Shown: positions 52,118-62,375, counted from the stretch's first letter. The stretch is DNA of 64,000 nt from Gracilimonas sp. (GCA_022450045.1 JAKURD010000014.1:1-64000), one strand, 5' to 3'. Numbers and translations: made by a program. The notes: generated from the letters alone by a model not told the origin.

Positions 52118-53161
52118 TTATTGATTAAGTGAACCTTTATAAACGACCCCATTCATAATATCAGAGAGATATATAGTATTGTTGGCTGGATTAATTGTGA
52201 AACTTATGAAATATGATTCTGCAGATGGCATTTGGTAGAAAGCTGTAATGGATCCGTCTTCATTTACTTTAGTGAGATGTTGGAGGGCTTCTCTCGGTTT
52301 AGACCCAAGCAAAAATATATCAGAACCAATGACTCTGATATCGAGTGTATATCCCAAAAATGGAAGGGCATTTGGTACATTTTTAGCTGCTTCTACAATA
52401 TCATTTTCCAGCTTTTCATTATCAGGAAGCACTAACTTCTTTTCCCAGATCAAATTACCGGACTTGTCATATTTTCTAAGTTCACTGTAGGAATCAAGGA
52501 AGGCGTACACATGATTATCGCCTAAAACCACATTTACATTATTTTTGAAGTAATCCGGAACTCTTCCATTGATGATGTCATTACGGCTGGCCTCTATGTC
52601 CATATCTTCCACTTCAGAAACTTTAGCTTGTCCGAATAGAAAGGAAGAATCGGACCTGGTGTCCATCCACTTGATCAGCTTATTATTTTCTCCTGCTGCA
52701 CCTGTATAAAAGGTTCGGTCGTTTTCTAAGGCGATACTGCGATCAAAGGATTTACTTTCATAGGCATAGCTATCCTGAAAATTACCCGAGTAATCAAATT
52801 CTAACACTTTATACTGGCTGATATCAACTACATGGATTAAGTCAGAGAATATATTGATATGTCCCGGACTTAGAAATTCAGCCGGACCTCTTCCTTCTTT
52901 TCCAAATTGTGCAACTAAGTCACCCCGAGGTGTAACGATCGTGATCTTTTTGATCTGACCATCAGCTACCAGGAGATTCCCATTATCCATCAACGCAAGA
53001 GCACCCGGCCGGGAAATACCGTGGCTGTCGAAGTCCATAAATTGTGTTAGGGTATCTATTTTGATTAGTACCGGTTCGACCTGTTCGGTTGCTTCTTTTT
53101 CTGTGCACCCGATGGAAATAACGATCAAAGCCAGAGTGGAGAGTGTAAATTTAAAAAGCAT
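52118..53161 (-). CDS. 6-bladed beta-propeller lipoprotein
   Basis: A 347-residue protein with a lipoprotein signal (TLALIVISIGC, Cys at about residue 19). The rest is a 6-bladed beta-propeller of the NHL-like type common in Bacteroidota, with repeated patterns such as MDNGNLLVADGQIKKITIVT, GHINIFSDLIHVVDISQYKV and NPANNTIYLSDIMNGVVYKG. Such proteins are envelope-bound and of unknown role. The ATG at 53161 is preferred to a TTG two codons upstream. Confidence 0.8.
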   Translation of the reverse strand: MLFKFTLSTLALIVISIGCTEKEATEQVEPVLIKIDTLTQFMDFDSHGISRPGALALMDNGNLLVADGQIKKITIVTPRGDLVAQFGKEGRGPAEFLSPGHINIFSDLIHVVDISQYKVLEFDYSGNFQDSYAYESKSFDRSIALENDRTFYTGAAGENNKLIKWMDTRSDSSFLFGQAKVSEVEDMDIEASRNDIINGRVPDYFKNNVNVVLGDNHVYAFLDSYSELRKYDKSGNLIWEKKLVLPDNEKLENDIVEAAKNVPNALPFLGYTLDIRVIGSDIFLLGSKPREALQHLTKVNEDGSITAFYQMPSAESYFISFTINPANNTIYLSDIMNGVVYKGSLNQ

Positions 53162-53292
53162 GATCAATGAGTTAAGTATATTACTAATTTAATAGTATTT
53201 AATCGTTTTCATTGATAATGTCAAGAAAGAGAGATGAAGCATCGTGTCGCTACGGGCAGAGGGGGAAGAATGAAAAGGAGAGAAGAATGGGC

Positions 53293-53328
53293 AAAAAAAA
53301 AGCCCGTCTCTTAAATAAGAAACGGGCT
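53293..53328 (-). terminator. terminator of tRNA-Leu
   Basis: On the minus strand, AGCCCGTTTCTTATTTAAGA and GACGGGCT form a strong stem followed by eight or nine T. It lies directly downstream of the tRNA. Confidence 0.9.
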
Positions 53329-53336
53329 CAATTATT

Positions 53337-53423
53337 TGGTGCTCACGAGAGGAATCGAACCTCCACGGCCGTTAGGCCATACGCCCCTCAAGCGCACGCG
53401 TCTACCAGTTCCGCCACGTGAGC
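53337..53423 (-). tRNA. tRNA-Leu (anticodon GAG)
   Basis: On the minus strand the sequence folds as a type II tRNA. The acceptor GCTCACG pairs with CGTGAGC, the D-arm is GGCGGAACTGGTAGACGC, and the anticodon stem TGCGC/GCGTA encloses a seven-base loop with GAG. A long variable arm (GGCCTAACGGCC) and the T-arm GGAGGTTCGATTCCTC follow. The 3' CCA is encoded (53337..53339 on this strand). GAG reads CUU/CUC leucine codons. Confidence 0.95.
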
Positions 53424-53445
53424 ATTGGTAGTGAATCAAGGGCGA

Positions 53446-53475
53446 CAAAGATAGCGTTTTTACTTCTCAAAATTC
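53446..53475 (-). promoter_or_regulatory. Bacteroidota-type promoter of tRNA-Leu
   Basis: On the minus strand TATCTTTG (53446..53453) exactly matches TAnnTTTG, and TTG lies 21 nt upstream. The tRNA starts 22 nt downstream. Confidence 0.7.
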
Positions 53476-53485
53476 AATGGTTTCC

Positions 53486-53640
53486 ATAAAAAAACCCATC
53501 CAAAGTAATGAATGGGTTTTGCTGAGTGTACATCCGTTCAGAGTTGCACATCAGGCTTAGGCGAATTGCTCTTTTCAATATTTAGACGAGCTTCCCAAGC
53601 CTAAAGTTCTGTTACCTATTGTCTGCTCCAACGCAAAACG
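53486..53640 (-). ncRNA. candidate structured RNA ending in a terminator (possibly 6S-like)
   Basis: No protein gene fits 53424..53765. The minus strand ends in a clear terminator hairpin (AAAACCCAT at 53491..53499 with ATGGGTTTT at 53512..53520, then T-rich). Upstream is a long stem: AGGCTT/AAGCCT (53553..53602) with inner pairs GGG..CGCC and GCTC/GAGC. A weaker outer pairing GCGTTGGAG with CTCTGAACG would leave a large internal bubble, as in 6S RNA. No conserved sequence motif was confirmed, so this is a structure-only call. Confidence 0.35.
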
Positions 53641-53765
53641 TCCGTAGCGAGTTGAGATGGGAATTTGACATGAGAGGGGATGGCTATGCCACAATCGAAA
53701 TGCTTGCGATAGTATCCACAAAAACTTCAACATTCAATATTGGATGTTGAATGTTCGATGTTCTA

Positions 53766-54314
53766 TTATTGCTCTTCTTCCAGCTGTCGCCTGGCGTATT
53801 CATTATCAGGATCAATCTTAAGGGCTTGCTCGTAATAGGTGCGGGCTTTATCAGGTTGACCGCCTTTGTTAATCATGTCGCCCATGAGAATCCAGTTCTC
53901 GGCATCCGTAGGGTCTTTTTTGATGCGATCAATGAGATAAGGAATAGCTTCCTGTCCGCGGTCGGTCATCAGCATCAGCATAACTTTATTGCGGTGTGCA
54001 GCTGAAGTATCATTAAGTTCAATGGCTTTGTCGAAATCCTCTTCAGCTTCTTTAAGCTTTTCGAGCTGCATCCTCACATTTCCCCGAAGATTATAATAAG
54101 GGGCATTGTCATCAGACAGTTCCAAAGCCTTTTCAATGGCTTTCATGCTGATGTCCCATTGGTTGAGTTGCTGCATAACCAATGCTTCCAGGTAAAAAGC
54201 CTCATGAGAGTCAGGTTGTTCCTCCTGCAATTCTCTGGCTACATCCAGAGCGTAATCAATTTCCTTTTCACGTAATAATTCAAATCCTTTATTCAGTTTC
54301 TCTTCGAAATTCAT
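53766..54314 (-). CDS. TPR-repeat protein
   Basis: A 182-residue soluble protein made almost entirely of TPR units, about four. Examples are FELLREKEIDYALDVARELQ, ISMKAIEKALELSDDNAPYY, EAEEDFDKAIELNDTSAAHR and GQPDKARTYYEQALKIDPDN. There is no signal peptide. TPR proteins are interaction scaffolds; the partner is unknown. It is the last gene of the minus-strand run from dnaA. Confidence 0.8.
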   Translation of the reverse strand: MNFEEKLNKGFELLREKEIDYALDVARELQEEQPDSHEAFYLEALVMQQLNQWDISMKAIEKALELSDDNAPYYNLRGNVRMQLEKLKEAEEDFDKAIELNDTSAAHRNKVMLMLMTDRGQEAIPYLIDRIKKDPTDAENWILMGDMINKGGQPDKARTYYEQALKIDPDNEYARRQLEEEQ

Positions 54315-54323
54315 GGAGTTTGT

Positions 54324-54512
54324 TTATTTGTCTTTATTTGAAAGGTCTTCGTATTCCGCTTCTTCAATTTCATCAATAGTATTGCGCCGGTTTCCAGATC
54401 CGTTTTTAAAGGGATCAAAGTTCTTATGACGCTTATTGGAAGGTAAGAACAATCGGTTGATATATCTCACCAAAAAGAAAAACACGATGGTAAAAAATAT
54501 AAACTTAAGCAT
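54324..54512 (-). CDS. small single-TM protein (DUF4834-like)
   Basis: A 62-residue protein with one N-terminal membrane segment (LKFIFFTIVFFFLVRYINRL) followed by a short charged tail. It resembles the DUF4834 group of small Bacteroidota proteins. It lies 5 nt after the deoxynucleoside kinase gene. Function unknown. Confidence 0.65.
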   Translation of the reverse strand: MLKFIFFTIVFFFLVRYINRLFLPSNKRHKNFDPFKNGSGNRRNTIDEIEEAEYEDLSNKDK

Positions 54513-54517
54513 GATGC

Positions 54518-55159
54518 TTATGGTGCTATGTGAATGTGTGTGTTGGTACGAACCGGTTTATCAAAGATCTGTTCTTCGATATAACTCAGCTGCTCTTTAT
54601 TATTCACAAAATCTATCTCTGTAGCATTCAGAATAATAAGGGGAGCCCGGCTGTAATGGTGAAAAAAGTGGTTATAGGCATCATTGAGTTCTTTAAGATA
54701 CTCCGGAGTAATATTACGCTCATAATCTCTGCCTCTGTTTTCAATATTCTCCATTAAACGCTCAACCGAGGATTGAATGTAAATGATCAGATCAGGCTGA
54801 GCAGCAATTCCGGTCATAATACTAAAAATATTATCATACAAAGCCATTTCGTCCTGATCAAGATTTAGCCGGGCGAAAATTCGATCTTTATCAAAAATAT
54901 AATCGGAGATGGTCAATTGATGAAACAGATCCTGGCTCATCATATTCTGCTGCTGCTTAAACCGGCTCGCTAAAAAAGCCAGTTGAGTTTGAAAGGCGTA
55001 ACGTTCGCGGTCTTCATAAAATTTTGGAAGAAAAGGATTATCCTCAAATTCCTCTAAAACCAAACGGGCATTTCTTCGCTCTGCTAATAAGGAAGCAAGT
55101 GAGGTTTTTCCTGCTCCTATCACACCTTCAATGGCAATAAAATCATACGGGTTGGGCAT
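54518..55159 (-). CDS. deoxynucleoside kinase
   Basis: A 213-residue dNK-family kinase that phosphorylates deoxynucleosides for salvage. The P-loop IEGVIGAGKTSLASLLAER is at the N-terminus. LEEFEDNPFLPKFYEDRERY gives the Glu for the sugar, FQTQLAFLASRFKQQQNM the substrate helix, and IENRGRDYERNITPEYLKEL the LID with basic residues. The specificity (dA/dG against dC/dT) is not decided by sequence alone. It starts 3 nt after folK's stop. Confidence 0.88.
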   Translation of the reverse strand: MPNPYDFIAIEGVIGAGKTSLASLLAERRNARLVLEEFEDNPFLPKFYEDRERYAFQTQLAFLASRFKQQQNMMSQDLFHQLTISDYIFDKDRIFARLNLDQDEMALYDNIFSIMTGIAAQPDLIIYIQSSVERLMENIENRGRDYERNITPEYLKELNDAYNHFFHHYSRAPLIILNATEIDFVNNKEQLSYIEEQIFDKPVRTNTHIHIAP

Positions 55160-55162
55160 CAG

Positions 55163-55651
55163 CTACCAGTTCAATGTTGTTTTGTCAATTTGGAGACGCG
55201 GTGCTTGTTCAATGAGTTCCTCCACATGCTGAGCGGAAACGGGATCATGCCAATCGGGTAAAACCTCTTTTAATGGCAACAGAACAAATAAACGCCGGGC
55301 ATATTCCTGATGGGGAATGATAAGGCTATCTGTTTCAATGACCAAGTTATCCCAGGCAATTATATCCAGATCCAGTGTGCGTGCAGTCCATTTTGGGTAG
55401 CGGGAAGGCCTTCCCTGTTTCTTTTCCTGTTCTTTGAGCTTTTCAAACAATTCCTCAGGTCTAAGAGAAGTTTCAAGCACGGCTACTGAATTCAGAAAAT
55501 CATGTTCGGAAGGGCCTACAGGTTCCGATCTGTAAATAGAAGATTTAACGACCTCTTTCCCGGAAATATCTTCCAGGAAATTGCCGGCTTCTCTAAGTTG
55601 TTGATGAGGATCATTCAGATTAGAACCCAGGGCGATTACTACGCGGGCCAT
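55163..55651 (-). CDS. folK: HPPK (6-hydroxymethyl-dihydropterin pyrophosphokinase)
   Basis: A 162-residue FolK for the pyrophosphorylation step of folate synthesis. Hallmarks are VVIALGSNLNDPHQQLREA at the start, SSIYRSEPVGPSEHDFLNSV, and the catalytic RPSRYPKWTARTLDLDIIAW with IPHQEYARRLFVLLPL. It overlaps folB by 13 nt. Confidence 0.94.
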   Translation of the reverse strand: MARVVIALGSNLNDPHQQLREAGNFLEDISGKEVVKSSIYRSEPVGPSEHDFLNSVAVLETSLRPEELFEKLKEQEKKQGRPSRYPKWTARTLDLDIIAWDNLVIETDSLIIPHQEYARRLFVLLPLKEVLPDWHDPVSAQHVEELIEQAPRLQIDKTTLNW

Positions 55652-55998
55652 GACATCCTCGCTTCGGTATATGCGGTCTGGGATGAGAGGGGAGGATTTA
55701 ATTTACGGACAGTAACTTCAAAGTTAGTCTGTTCGGGGAGGGAAACTCCAATTTCTGACCCTATTTTATAACAAAGATGCTCGATAAGATCTACTGAGGC
55801 TCCGTGCATAATATCCGATGCGATCTTATGGATTTTAGTGTAATCGATGGCATCAGAAAGTTGATCGGATTTTCCGGCCTTGGAAAGGTTAGTGGAAAAG
55901 ATAACATCCACCTCAAAATCATTACCCTTTTTTTTCTCGTGTTCATGCACTCCGTGAAATGCCCTGAACTTCATCCCTTTGATGGCGAGGGTATCCAT
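55639..55998 (-). CDS. folB: dihydroneopterin aldolase
   Basis: A 119-residue FolB, the aldolase before FolK in folate synthesis. The family start LAIKGMKFRAFHGVHEHEKK carries the usual Tyr/His region (AFHGV). AIDYTKIHKIASDI, LIEHLCYKIG (with the conserved Glu) and FEVTVRKLNPP follow. It is 3 nt after dnaA's stop and overlaps folK. Confidence 0.93.
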   Translation of the reverse strand: MDTLAIKGMKFRAFHGVHEHEKKKGNDFEVDVIFSTNLSKAGKSDQLSDAIDYTKIHKIASDIMHGASVDLIEHLCYKIGSEIGVSLPEQTNFEVTVRKLNPPLSSQTAYTEARMSWPA

Positions 55999-56001
55999 AA
56001 A

Positions 56002-57447
56002 TTAAAGGCTGGCTACTTCTATACGTTGATGAAGTTCCTCAACCATGCGCTTGTGTTTAGCGCTTGTTGAAACGCGTTCTTCCACTGTTGAAATGGCATG
56101 GATCACGGTAGAGTGATCGCGGCCGCCAAAATGTAAGCCAATGGTTTTTAAACTGGATTTGGTAAATTTTTTGGAGAGATACATTGCGATCTGTCGGGCT
56201 TCAACAATTTCCTGCTTCCTCGTTTTTTCCCGAACCTTATTCGTATCTATACCGAAATAATCACACACATAATTTTGGATCTGCTCTATGGAGATCTGCG
56301 TGTTTGAATCCTTTACCATATCCTTTAACACACGTTTGGCCATCGCCAAGTCGATATCATCAATATTCTGAAGAGAAGCGTGGGCTAGTAACTTGATGAT
56401 CGCGCCTTCAAGATCACGAACATTGGATTTAAAGTTGTGAGCTACAAATTCAATAATCTGTGGATCAATTTCTATTCCATTGTCATTAGCTTTGCGCTCA
56501 AGGATGGCGTATCGGGTTTCGTATTCCGGCATTTTCAGGTCGGCACTCAAGCCCCAGCCAAAACGGGAGATCAGACGTTCTTCAATGTCTGGAACATCTT
56601 TAGGAGCGCGGTCACTGCTAAGAATGATCTGCTTACCATCCTGATGAAGGGCATTGAAGATGTGAAAAAATTCTTCCTGAGTTTTCTCTTTACCGCTGAA
56701 GAACTGAATATCATCCACCATCAAAACATCGATGTTCCGGTAAAACATGGAAAACTCACTGGCCCTGTTATTCCGGATTGCGTGTACAAATTCGTTGGTG
56801 AAAGCTTCAGAGGAGATATATAATACAGACTTTTCATCCCCAAACTTCTCTTTGATCTTGTTGCCGATACTTTGGACCAAGTGAGTCTTTCCAAGTCCGG
56901 TTGGTCCATATACAAAAAATGGGTTAAAGGAATTACTTCCGGGATTATCAGCAATGGCCATTGCTGCAGAACGGGCAAGACGATTACAGTCTCCTTCAAT
57001 AAATCGCTCAAATACATAATTGTTGTTCAGATTTGAGTCGATCTTGGTCTTGCGGATTCCGGGAATCACAAAAGGATTTTCAATACGGTCGGGCTGATAC
57101 TCGGGGTATCCATTTGACTCTTGCGGTTGAACGGGACCCATTGGCCGCTGCGGCATTCTTACCGATCGGTTGTTTTCAAACTGATCAGACTTTTCCATTA
57201 CGATAGAGTATTCAAGTTTTCCTTCCGGCCCCAGTACTTTTGCAAGTGTAGAACGAAGCATATTATAGTAATGTTCTTCCAGCCATTCATACCAAAATTG
57301 ACTGGGCACTTGTACGGTAAGTGTATTGTCTTTCAGAGATACCGGCTTGATTGGTTCAAACCAAGATTTATACTTCTGGTAACTGATGTTGTCTTTAATA
57401 ATATCAAGGCAGTTTTCCCATGCCGATTCAACCGATAACTCGTGCAA
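56002..57447 (-). CDS. dnaA: chromosomal replication initiator DnaA
   Basis: A 481-residue DnaA. Domain I is residues 1-80 (SAWENCLDIIKDNISYQKYK). The AAA+ core has the P-loop FFVYGPTGLGKTHLVQSIGN, Walker B VLMVDDIQFF and the arginine finger region RLISRFGWGLSADL. The DNA-binding domain IV ends with GLHFGGRDHSTVIHAISTVE. The start is a TTG with a strong AAGGGGGA site 9 nt upstream. It heads the dnaA-folB-folK-dNK run and lies next to DnaA boxes. Confidence 0.97.
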   Translation of the reverse strand: MHELSVESAWENCLDIIKDNISYQKYKSWFEPIKPVSLKDNTLTVQVPSQFWYEWLEEHYYNMLRSTLAKVLGPEGKLEYSIVMEKSDQFENNRSVRMPQRPMGPVQPQESNGYPEYQPDRIENPFVIPGIRKTKIDSNLNNNYVFERFIEGDCNRLARSAAMAIADNPGSNSFNPFFVYGPTGLGKTHLVQSIGNKIKEKFGDEKSVLYISSEAFTNEFVHAIRNNRASEFSMFYRNIDVLMVDDIQFFSGKEKTQEEFFHIFNALHQDGKQIILSSDRAPKDVPDIEERLISRFGWGLSADLKMPEYETRYAILERKANDNGIEIDPQIIEFVAHNFKSNVRDLEGAIIKLLAHASLQNIDDIDLAMAKRVLKDMVKDSNTQISIEQIQNYVCDYFGIDTNKVREKTRKQEIVEARQIAMYLSKKFTKSSLKTIGLHFGGRDHSTVIHAISTVEERVSTSAKHKRMVEELHQRIEVASL

Positions 57448-57827
57448 TTTTCCAAATCCCCCTTACGGTAGTTAGCTTAAAAGTGTGAGATCAAACCAAA
57501 GCCACTTATCCACAAAAAAATTTAAAGCTTTGGCTTTGTGCTGATTTGAAAATGGCAATTTATTGAGCACTTGTCAAACGGTGATACTTGTATTTCGCAA
57601 AAGTTATCCACACTGCAACTTTTATGGTAACGTATTGGCAGTCAATGGATTATCAATTTCTATAAATAATTTCTAATTAACACTTGACACCCCTTAATAT
57701 TGCTGTAACACTGAATTGACCTTTATAAAACAAAGGATGTAAATTTTTTAAATTCTTTTCCACAAGTTTTCCACATTATATAAAACCATTACTATTTTGC
57801 TGGTTTATTAAAAATTTCAAGAAATAA
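57448..57827. other. probable replication origin (oriC)
   Basis: A 380 bp gene-free, A/T-rich gap between dnaA and prmC. Two perfect DnaA boxes TTATCCACA lie at 57506..57514 and 57604..57612. Two near-boxes TTTTCCACA lie 11 bp apart at 57756 and 57767. The stretch 57640..57755 between them is strongly A/T-rich and could be the unwinding element. All boxes share one orientation. Confidence 0.75.
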
Positions 57828-58688
57828 TCAAGGCTTTTTTGCTTTTAAAAATCGAGGCTTCCCGCTGTAATCATTCTTTACGATGGCTTCCCAACTGCCC
57901 TCTTGAAATATGTGGAGTACTTCCTGAGCATGATCTTCATGAAGTTCTAAAAAAACGGAGCCTTTTGTCTGTAAATATTTTGAGCACAGATCTTCAAGCG
58001 CCCGGTACATTTTTTGCGTGGACTCACAAAACAAAGCAAGCTCAGGTTCATACTTTTTCACTTCATCTTCTAATGAGTTTTTTTCATCAGGGTGAATGTA
58101 CGGCGGGTTCGAAATGATGAGATTAAATTTGTGATTCCCTAAAGACTCCGGATAGAACAGATCATCTTTGTAAAAAGAAACATCTGTCTCATTATAGTCC
58201 GCATTTTTTTTTGCAATGGTTAGAGCATCCTGAGAGATTTCGGTTGCAAAAACTTTCCAACCCGGTCGGGCATGTTTTAGTGCAATAGGGATACATCCGG
58301 AACCGGTGCCCACATCAAGTGCTTTTAACGATTCCACATCGCCATGGAGTTCGAGAATCCAATCCACCAGCTGTTCGGTTTCCTGCCTCGGAATGAGAAC
58401 ACCGGGCTGAACTTTTATCCTTATGTGGTGAAAATCAGTTTCGCCGGTAATATACTGGAGAGGTTCATGAGCTGACCTACGTTTCACCATTGGGCGCAAC
58501 TCTTCCAATTCTTCTGAAGAAAGTGGACGGTCATAAGCCAAATACAGGTCTAACCTTTTGATGGAAAGTACATGTGCCAATAGCCATTCAATGCTAAATC
58601 GAGGTGACTTAACCTGTTTTTGCTCAAAGAAATCCGTAGCCCATTCAAGCATGCTAAGAACCGTCCAAACGGATGGAACTTTAGACAT
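57828..58688 (-). CDS. prmC: release factor glutamine methyltransferase
   Basis: A 286-residue PrmC (HemK) that methylates the GGQ glutamine of release factors. The N-terminal helical domain (SIEWLLAHVLSIKRLDLYLA) is followed by the SAM site ALDVGTGSGCIPIALKHARP and the catalytic NPPY in NLIISNPPYIHPDEKNSLED. PGVLIPRQETEQLVDWILEL is also a family block. It starts 3 nt after the unknown gene at 58692. Confidence 0.94.
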   Translation of the reverse strand: MSKVPSVWTVLSMLEWATDFFEQKQVKSPRFSIEWLLAHVLSIKRLDLYLAYDRPLSSEELEELRPMVKRRSAHEPLQYITGETDFHHIRIKVQPGVLIPRQETEQLVDWILELHGDVESLKALDVGTGSGCIPIALKHARPGWKVFATEISQDALTIAKKNADYNETDVSFYKDDLFYPESLGNHKFNLIISNPPYIHPDEKNSLEDEVKKYEPELALFCESTQKMYRALEDLCSKYLQTKGSVFLELHEDHAQEVLHIFQEGSWEAIVKNDYSGKPRFLKAKKP

Positions 58689-58691
58689 GGG

Positions 58692-59078
58692 TTATTCTTC
58701 TTCGGCTTGGGCCGGAGGCTGTTCTTCCTGAAGTGTGAGTCCGTGACGCTTGGAAAAGTCAAGAATGAAATCAATAACGTGAGATTCCACATTTTGCTCT
58801 TCCGAGAGGGAACTTCCGCGGAAGCCCATTCGTCCACCGGTTTTTTTGAGGACTATTTTGTTATGTTTTCCTTTACTTTCCAGGATACAAGTTAGCGTAA
58901 CACTGGAATTGATCTGTTTTTCATATTCCTCATAAACAGCTACATATATAGTCTCAGAAGTACCTTCAGGAGAATATTCGTATAAAAATTTAGGCGGATG
59001 TTCTTTGAACATTTTGGATGACATTCTGCGAAGCGTTGCAGTTGGTCCAAATACAAAATAAGTTGTGTGTGAATTCAT
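58692..59078 (-). CDS. unknown protein upstream of prmC
   Basis: A 128-residue protein with no signal peptide. The middle is beta-rich (TIYVAVYEEYEKQINSSVTL, LTCILESKGKHNKIVLKKTG). A short conserved-looking GGRMGFRGSSLSEEQ leads into a helical end with an acidic, Pro-rich tail (PPAQAEEE). I do not recognise the family. It is 3 nt before prmC and probably co-transcribed. Confidence 0.6.
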   Translation of the reverse strand: MNSHTTYFVFGPTATLRRMSSKMFKEHPPKFLYEYSPEGTSETIYVAVYEEYEKQINSSVTLTCILESKGKHNKIVLKKTGGRMGFRGSSLSEEQNVESHVIDFILDFSKRHGLTLQEEQPPAQAEEE

Positions 59079-59234
59079 GCTTTGTAGCTTGAATTAATTA
59101 TTTTAAAGGTATGTTGTATATCAAAAATTTGTGCTGAAAATAACAGGTTATTGCTTTAAGACAATAAGAAATTCAGGAAAATTTCGTTATCCGTTCAAAT
59201 TTAAGCCTCAGACACACTTAAAACCATTTTTTAG

Positions 59235-60098
59235 ATGAAAAAATTGTCCCTATTTATTATCACATTTTTGATATGCTTTCAAACTAATCAGGTTTATGCT
59301 CAATTTGGAGAGCCTGAAGTGGAAGAAAAGGAAACCCCAAGGAATTTATACGATGAAGGTTATAATGTCGGATTTGGGTTTAACCTGGCGCTAACTGATT
59401 TTGGTTTGGGGGTTGGAGGTCAGCTAAGGGTCGGGCTTGGGCCATATACTGAGGGAATAGCTACACTGAAGATCGCAGGATTAAAAGATCCAACTGAGCA
59501 AACATTTACGGACTTTTTAGGATACCGGACTATACCGGAAAAGTACCAACGGGTAATAGCTGTACCTTTTTATGTTGGTCTCAAAAAACGTTTTTTTGCA
59601 AAAGCAATATCAGATAGCTTTAGGCCATATGCATCGTTAAGCGCGGGGCCAACATTTGCTTTTTCGTACAGTTATTTTAAGGATTATAATGAAAATGGAT
59701 TTCGCGAAAATGATGGCCGGATATATCCTATTGTAGAGCCGGTCAATGATATTTTTACAGGATGGAATAATTCCAAAACCCATTGGGGACTGGGTGGTGA
59801 ATTTGTCCTGGGAATTGATTTTGGTGAAAACTTCGCAAATCTCTCAAGTATTCAGTTTGGATACACTATGAATTATTTTTCTGATGGCATTCAAGTTTTG
59901 GAACCTTGTCAGCCGGACTTGAATCGAATCAATCAGGCTCCGATAAATCCATGTGGGTTAGGAGTTGATTACGCGCAAGTTTTAGTACCTGATGGAGGAA
60001 ATGTGTCTATAGCTCAAGCTCCACTCGAGCAAGCTAACGATCCCCGAAAATATTTTGGTTCAGCTCAGATTAGTTTCGTATTTGGCTGGATGTGGTAA
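59235..60098 (+). CDS. putative outer-membrane beta-barrel protein
   Basis: A 287-residue protein with a signal peptide (LSLFIITFLICFQTNQVYAQ). It has alternating polar and hydrophobic strands with many Gly and aromatic residues (YNVGFGFNLALTDFGLGVGG, RPYASLSAGPTFAFSYSYFK, LSSIQFGYTMNYFSDGIQVL). It ends in AQISFVFGWMW, an aromatic C-terminus as in outer-membrane barrels. No specific family is recognised; porin-like or structural roles are both possible. Confidence 0.65.
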   Translation: MKKLSLFIITFLICFQTNQVYAQFGEPEVEEKETPRNLYDEGYNVGFGFNLALTDFGLGVGGQLRVGLGPYTEGIATLKIAGLKDPTEQTFTDFLGYRTIPEKYQRVIAVPFYVGLKKRFFAKAISDSFRPYASLSAGPTFAFSYSYFKDYNENGFRENDGRIYPIVEPVNDIFTGWNNSKTHWGLGGEFVLGIDFGENFANLSSIQFGYTMNYFSDGIQVLEPCQPDLNRINQAPINPCGLGVDYAQVLVPDGGNVSIAQAPLEQANDPRKYFGSAQISFVFGWMW

Positions 60099-60103
60099 TA
60101 AAA

Positions 60104-60850
60104 TTAATCGCTTGAAATCTTTTTGAACCACTCTTCCGGTTTAGCTAAGCTCTCAATGATCAAGTCCGGATTATGTTCAGCAAGCTCTTCATACTCATAC
60201 TTTCCGGTAGTGAGAGCCACACATTTCATGCCGGCATTATTTGCACAAATTATATCCCGGGGAGTATCACCTAATATTAGAAATCGAGCAGGGTCGAGAG
60301 TGAAGTCATGAATTTTTTGAACTTCATTGATGGCTAACTGAGGTAATTTGTTCCGATCTCTTTCAAACTCCCCAAATGCTCCAAAAGAAAAGTCGCGATG
60401 AATGTCTGCCGCTTTTAACTTGATGTGAGCTGCCTGAGGATAATTTCCCGTAAGAAGCCCGCAAATAAAATTTCCATCGAAAAAGAACCCCAGTGCATCG
60501 TCAATGTGATCATGTCTTTTAACTTTATCCGTTTTAGTCAATAACACATTTTTTAAATAATCGAGATACCGGATCTTAAATTTCTGATACAGGTTTTTAT
60601 CAAAATTATGGTTTACCAAAAAGGAGGTAAAAATATCGTGATCTGTTCTTCCGGAGAAAGAATCGGCTTCCATGTCTGGATAGTTGATCTCAAGTTCATC
60701 AAGAATCCGGCGAAGGTGGCTTCGGTTATATTTGCTATCAACGGTTAGAAGAGTTCCGTCTATGTCAAAAAGGATGATCCAGGGGTGCTGTTGATCTTGC
60801 TGCAAGATGGATAGTTTTTTGGTTAGGTATTCTGGTGTTTTAGGAATCAC
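60104..60850 (-). CDS. HAD-superfamily hydrolase (phosphoglycolate phosphatase-like)
   Basis: A 248-residue HAD phosphatase. Motif I is IILFDIDGTLLTVDS with the nucleophile Asp, motif II the Thr in CGLLTGNYPQ, and motif IV FLILGDTPRDIICANNAG. The cap is helical, with GRTDHDIFTSFLVNH, as in phosphoglycolate phosphatase-like members. Substrate cannot be assigned. It starts at a GTG and stands alone, convergent with the barrel gene by 5 nt. Confidence 0.82.
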   Translation of the reverse strand: MIPKTPEYLTKKLSILQQDQQHPWIILFDIDGTLLTVDSKYNRSHLRRILDELEINYPDMEADSFSGRTDHDIFTSFLVNHNFDKNLYQKFKIRYLDYLKNVLLTKTDKVKRHDHIDDALGFFFDGNFICGLLTGNYPQAAHIKLKAADIHRDFSFGAFGEFERDRNKLPQLAINEVQKIHDFTLDPARFLILGDTPRDIICANNAGMKCVALTTGKYEYEELAEHNPDLIIESLAKPEEWFKKISSD

Positions 60851-60895
60851 TAATAAAATATTCGGCTAAGTTACAAAACTTGATGTGAAAATGGC

Positions 60896-60926
60896 TTTAC
60901 GTACATGTTAAATCGCAGTACCTTTG
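60896..60926 (+). promoter_or_regulatory. Bacteroidota-type promoter of eno
   Basis: TACCTTTG at 60919..60926 exactly matches TAnnTTTG. A TTT-rich -33-like element lies 20 nt upstream (60896..60898). The eno ATG is 36 nt downstream. Confidence 0.6.
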
Positions 60927-60944
60927 AGCAATTATTCTCACTAA

Positions 60945-62249
<1,305 letters not shown>

Positions 62250-62340
62250 GATTAATGAAGACGATCGTGATCCTTCGAAAAAATAAATTTGTAAGGAACT
62301 GCTTTGAGATCGCTCTTACATAATACGTAGTAGCTTTTAT

Positions 62341-62375
62341 GAGCCGCCTTTGATTACTGAGGGCGGCTCTTTTTA
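62341..62375 (+). terminator. rho-independent terminator of eno
   Basis: GAGCCGCC (62341..62348) pairs with GGCGGCTC (62362..62369) and is followed by TTTTT. It lies 91 nt after the stop of eno and before recF. Confidence 0.92.

Noticed and set aside
53212..53421. 69-codon open frame on the plus strand
   Set aside because: It runs through the tRNA-Leu gene and its terminator on the opposite strand.
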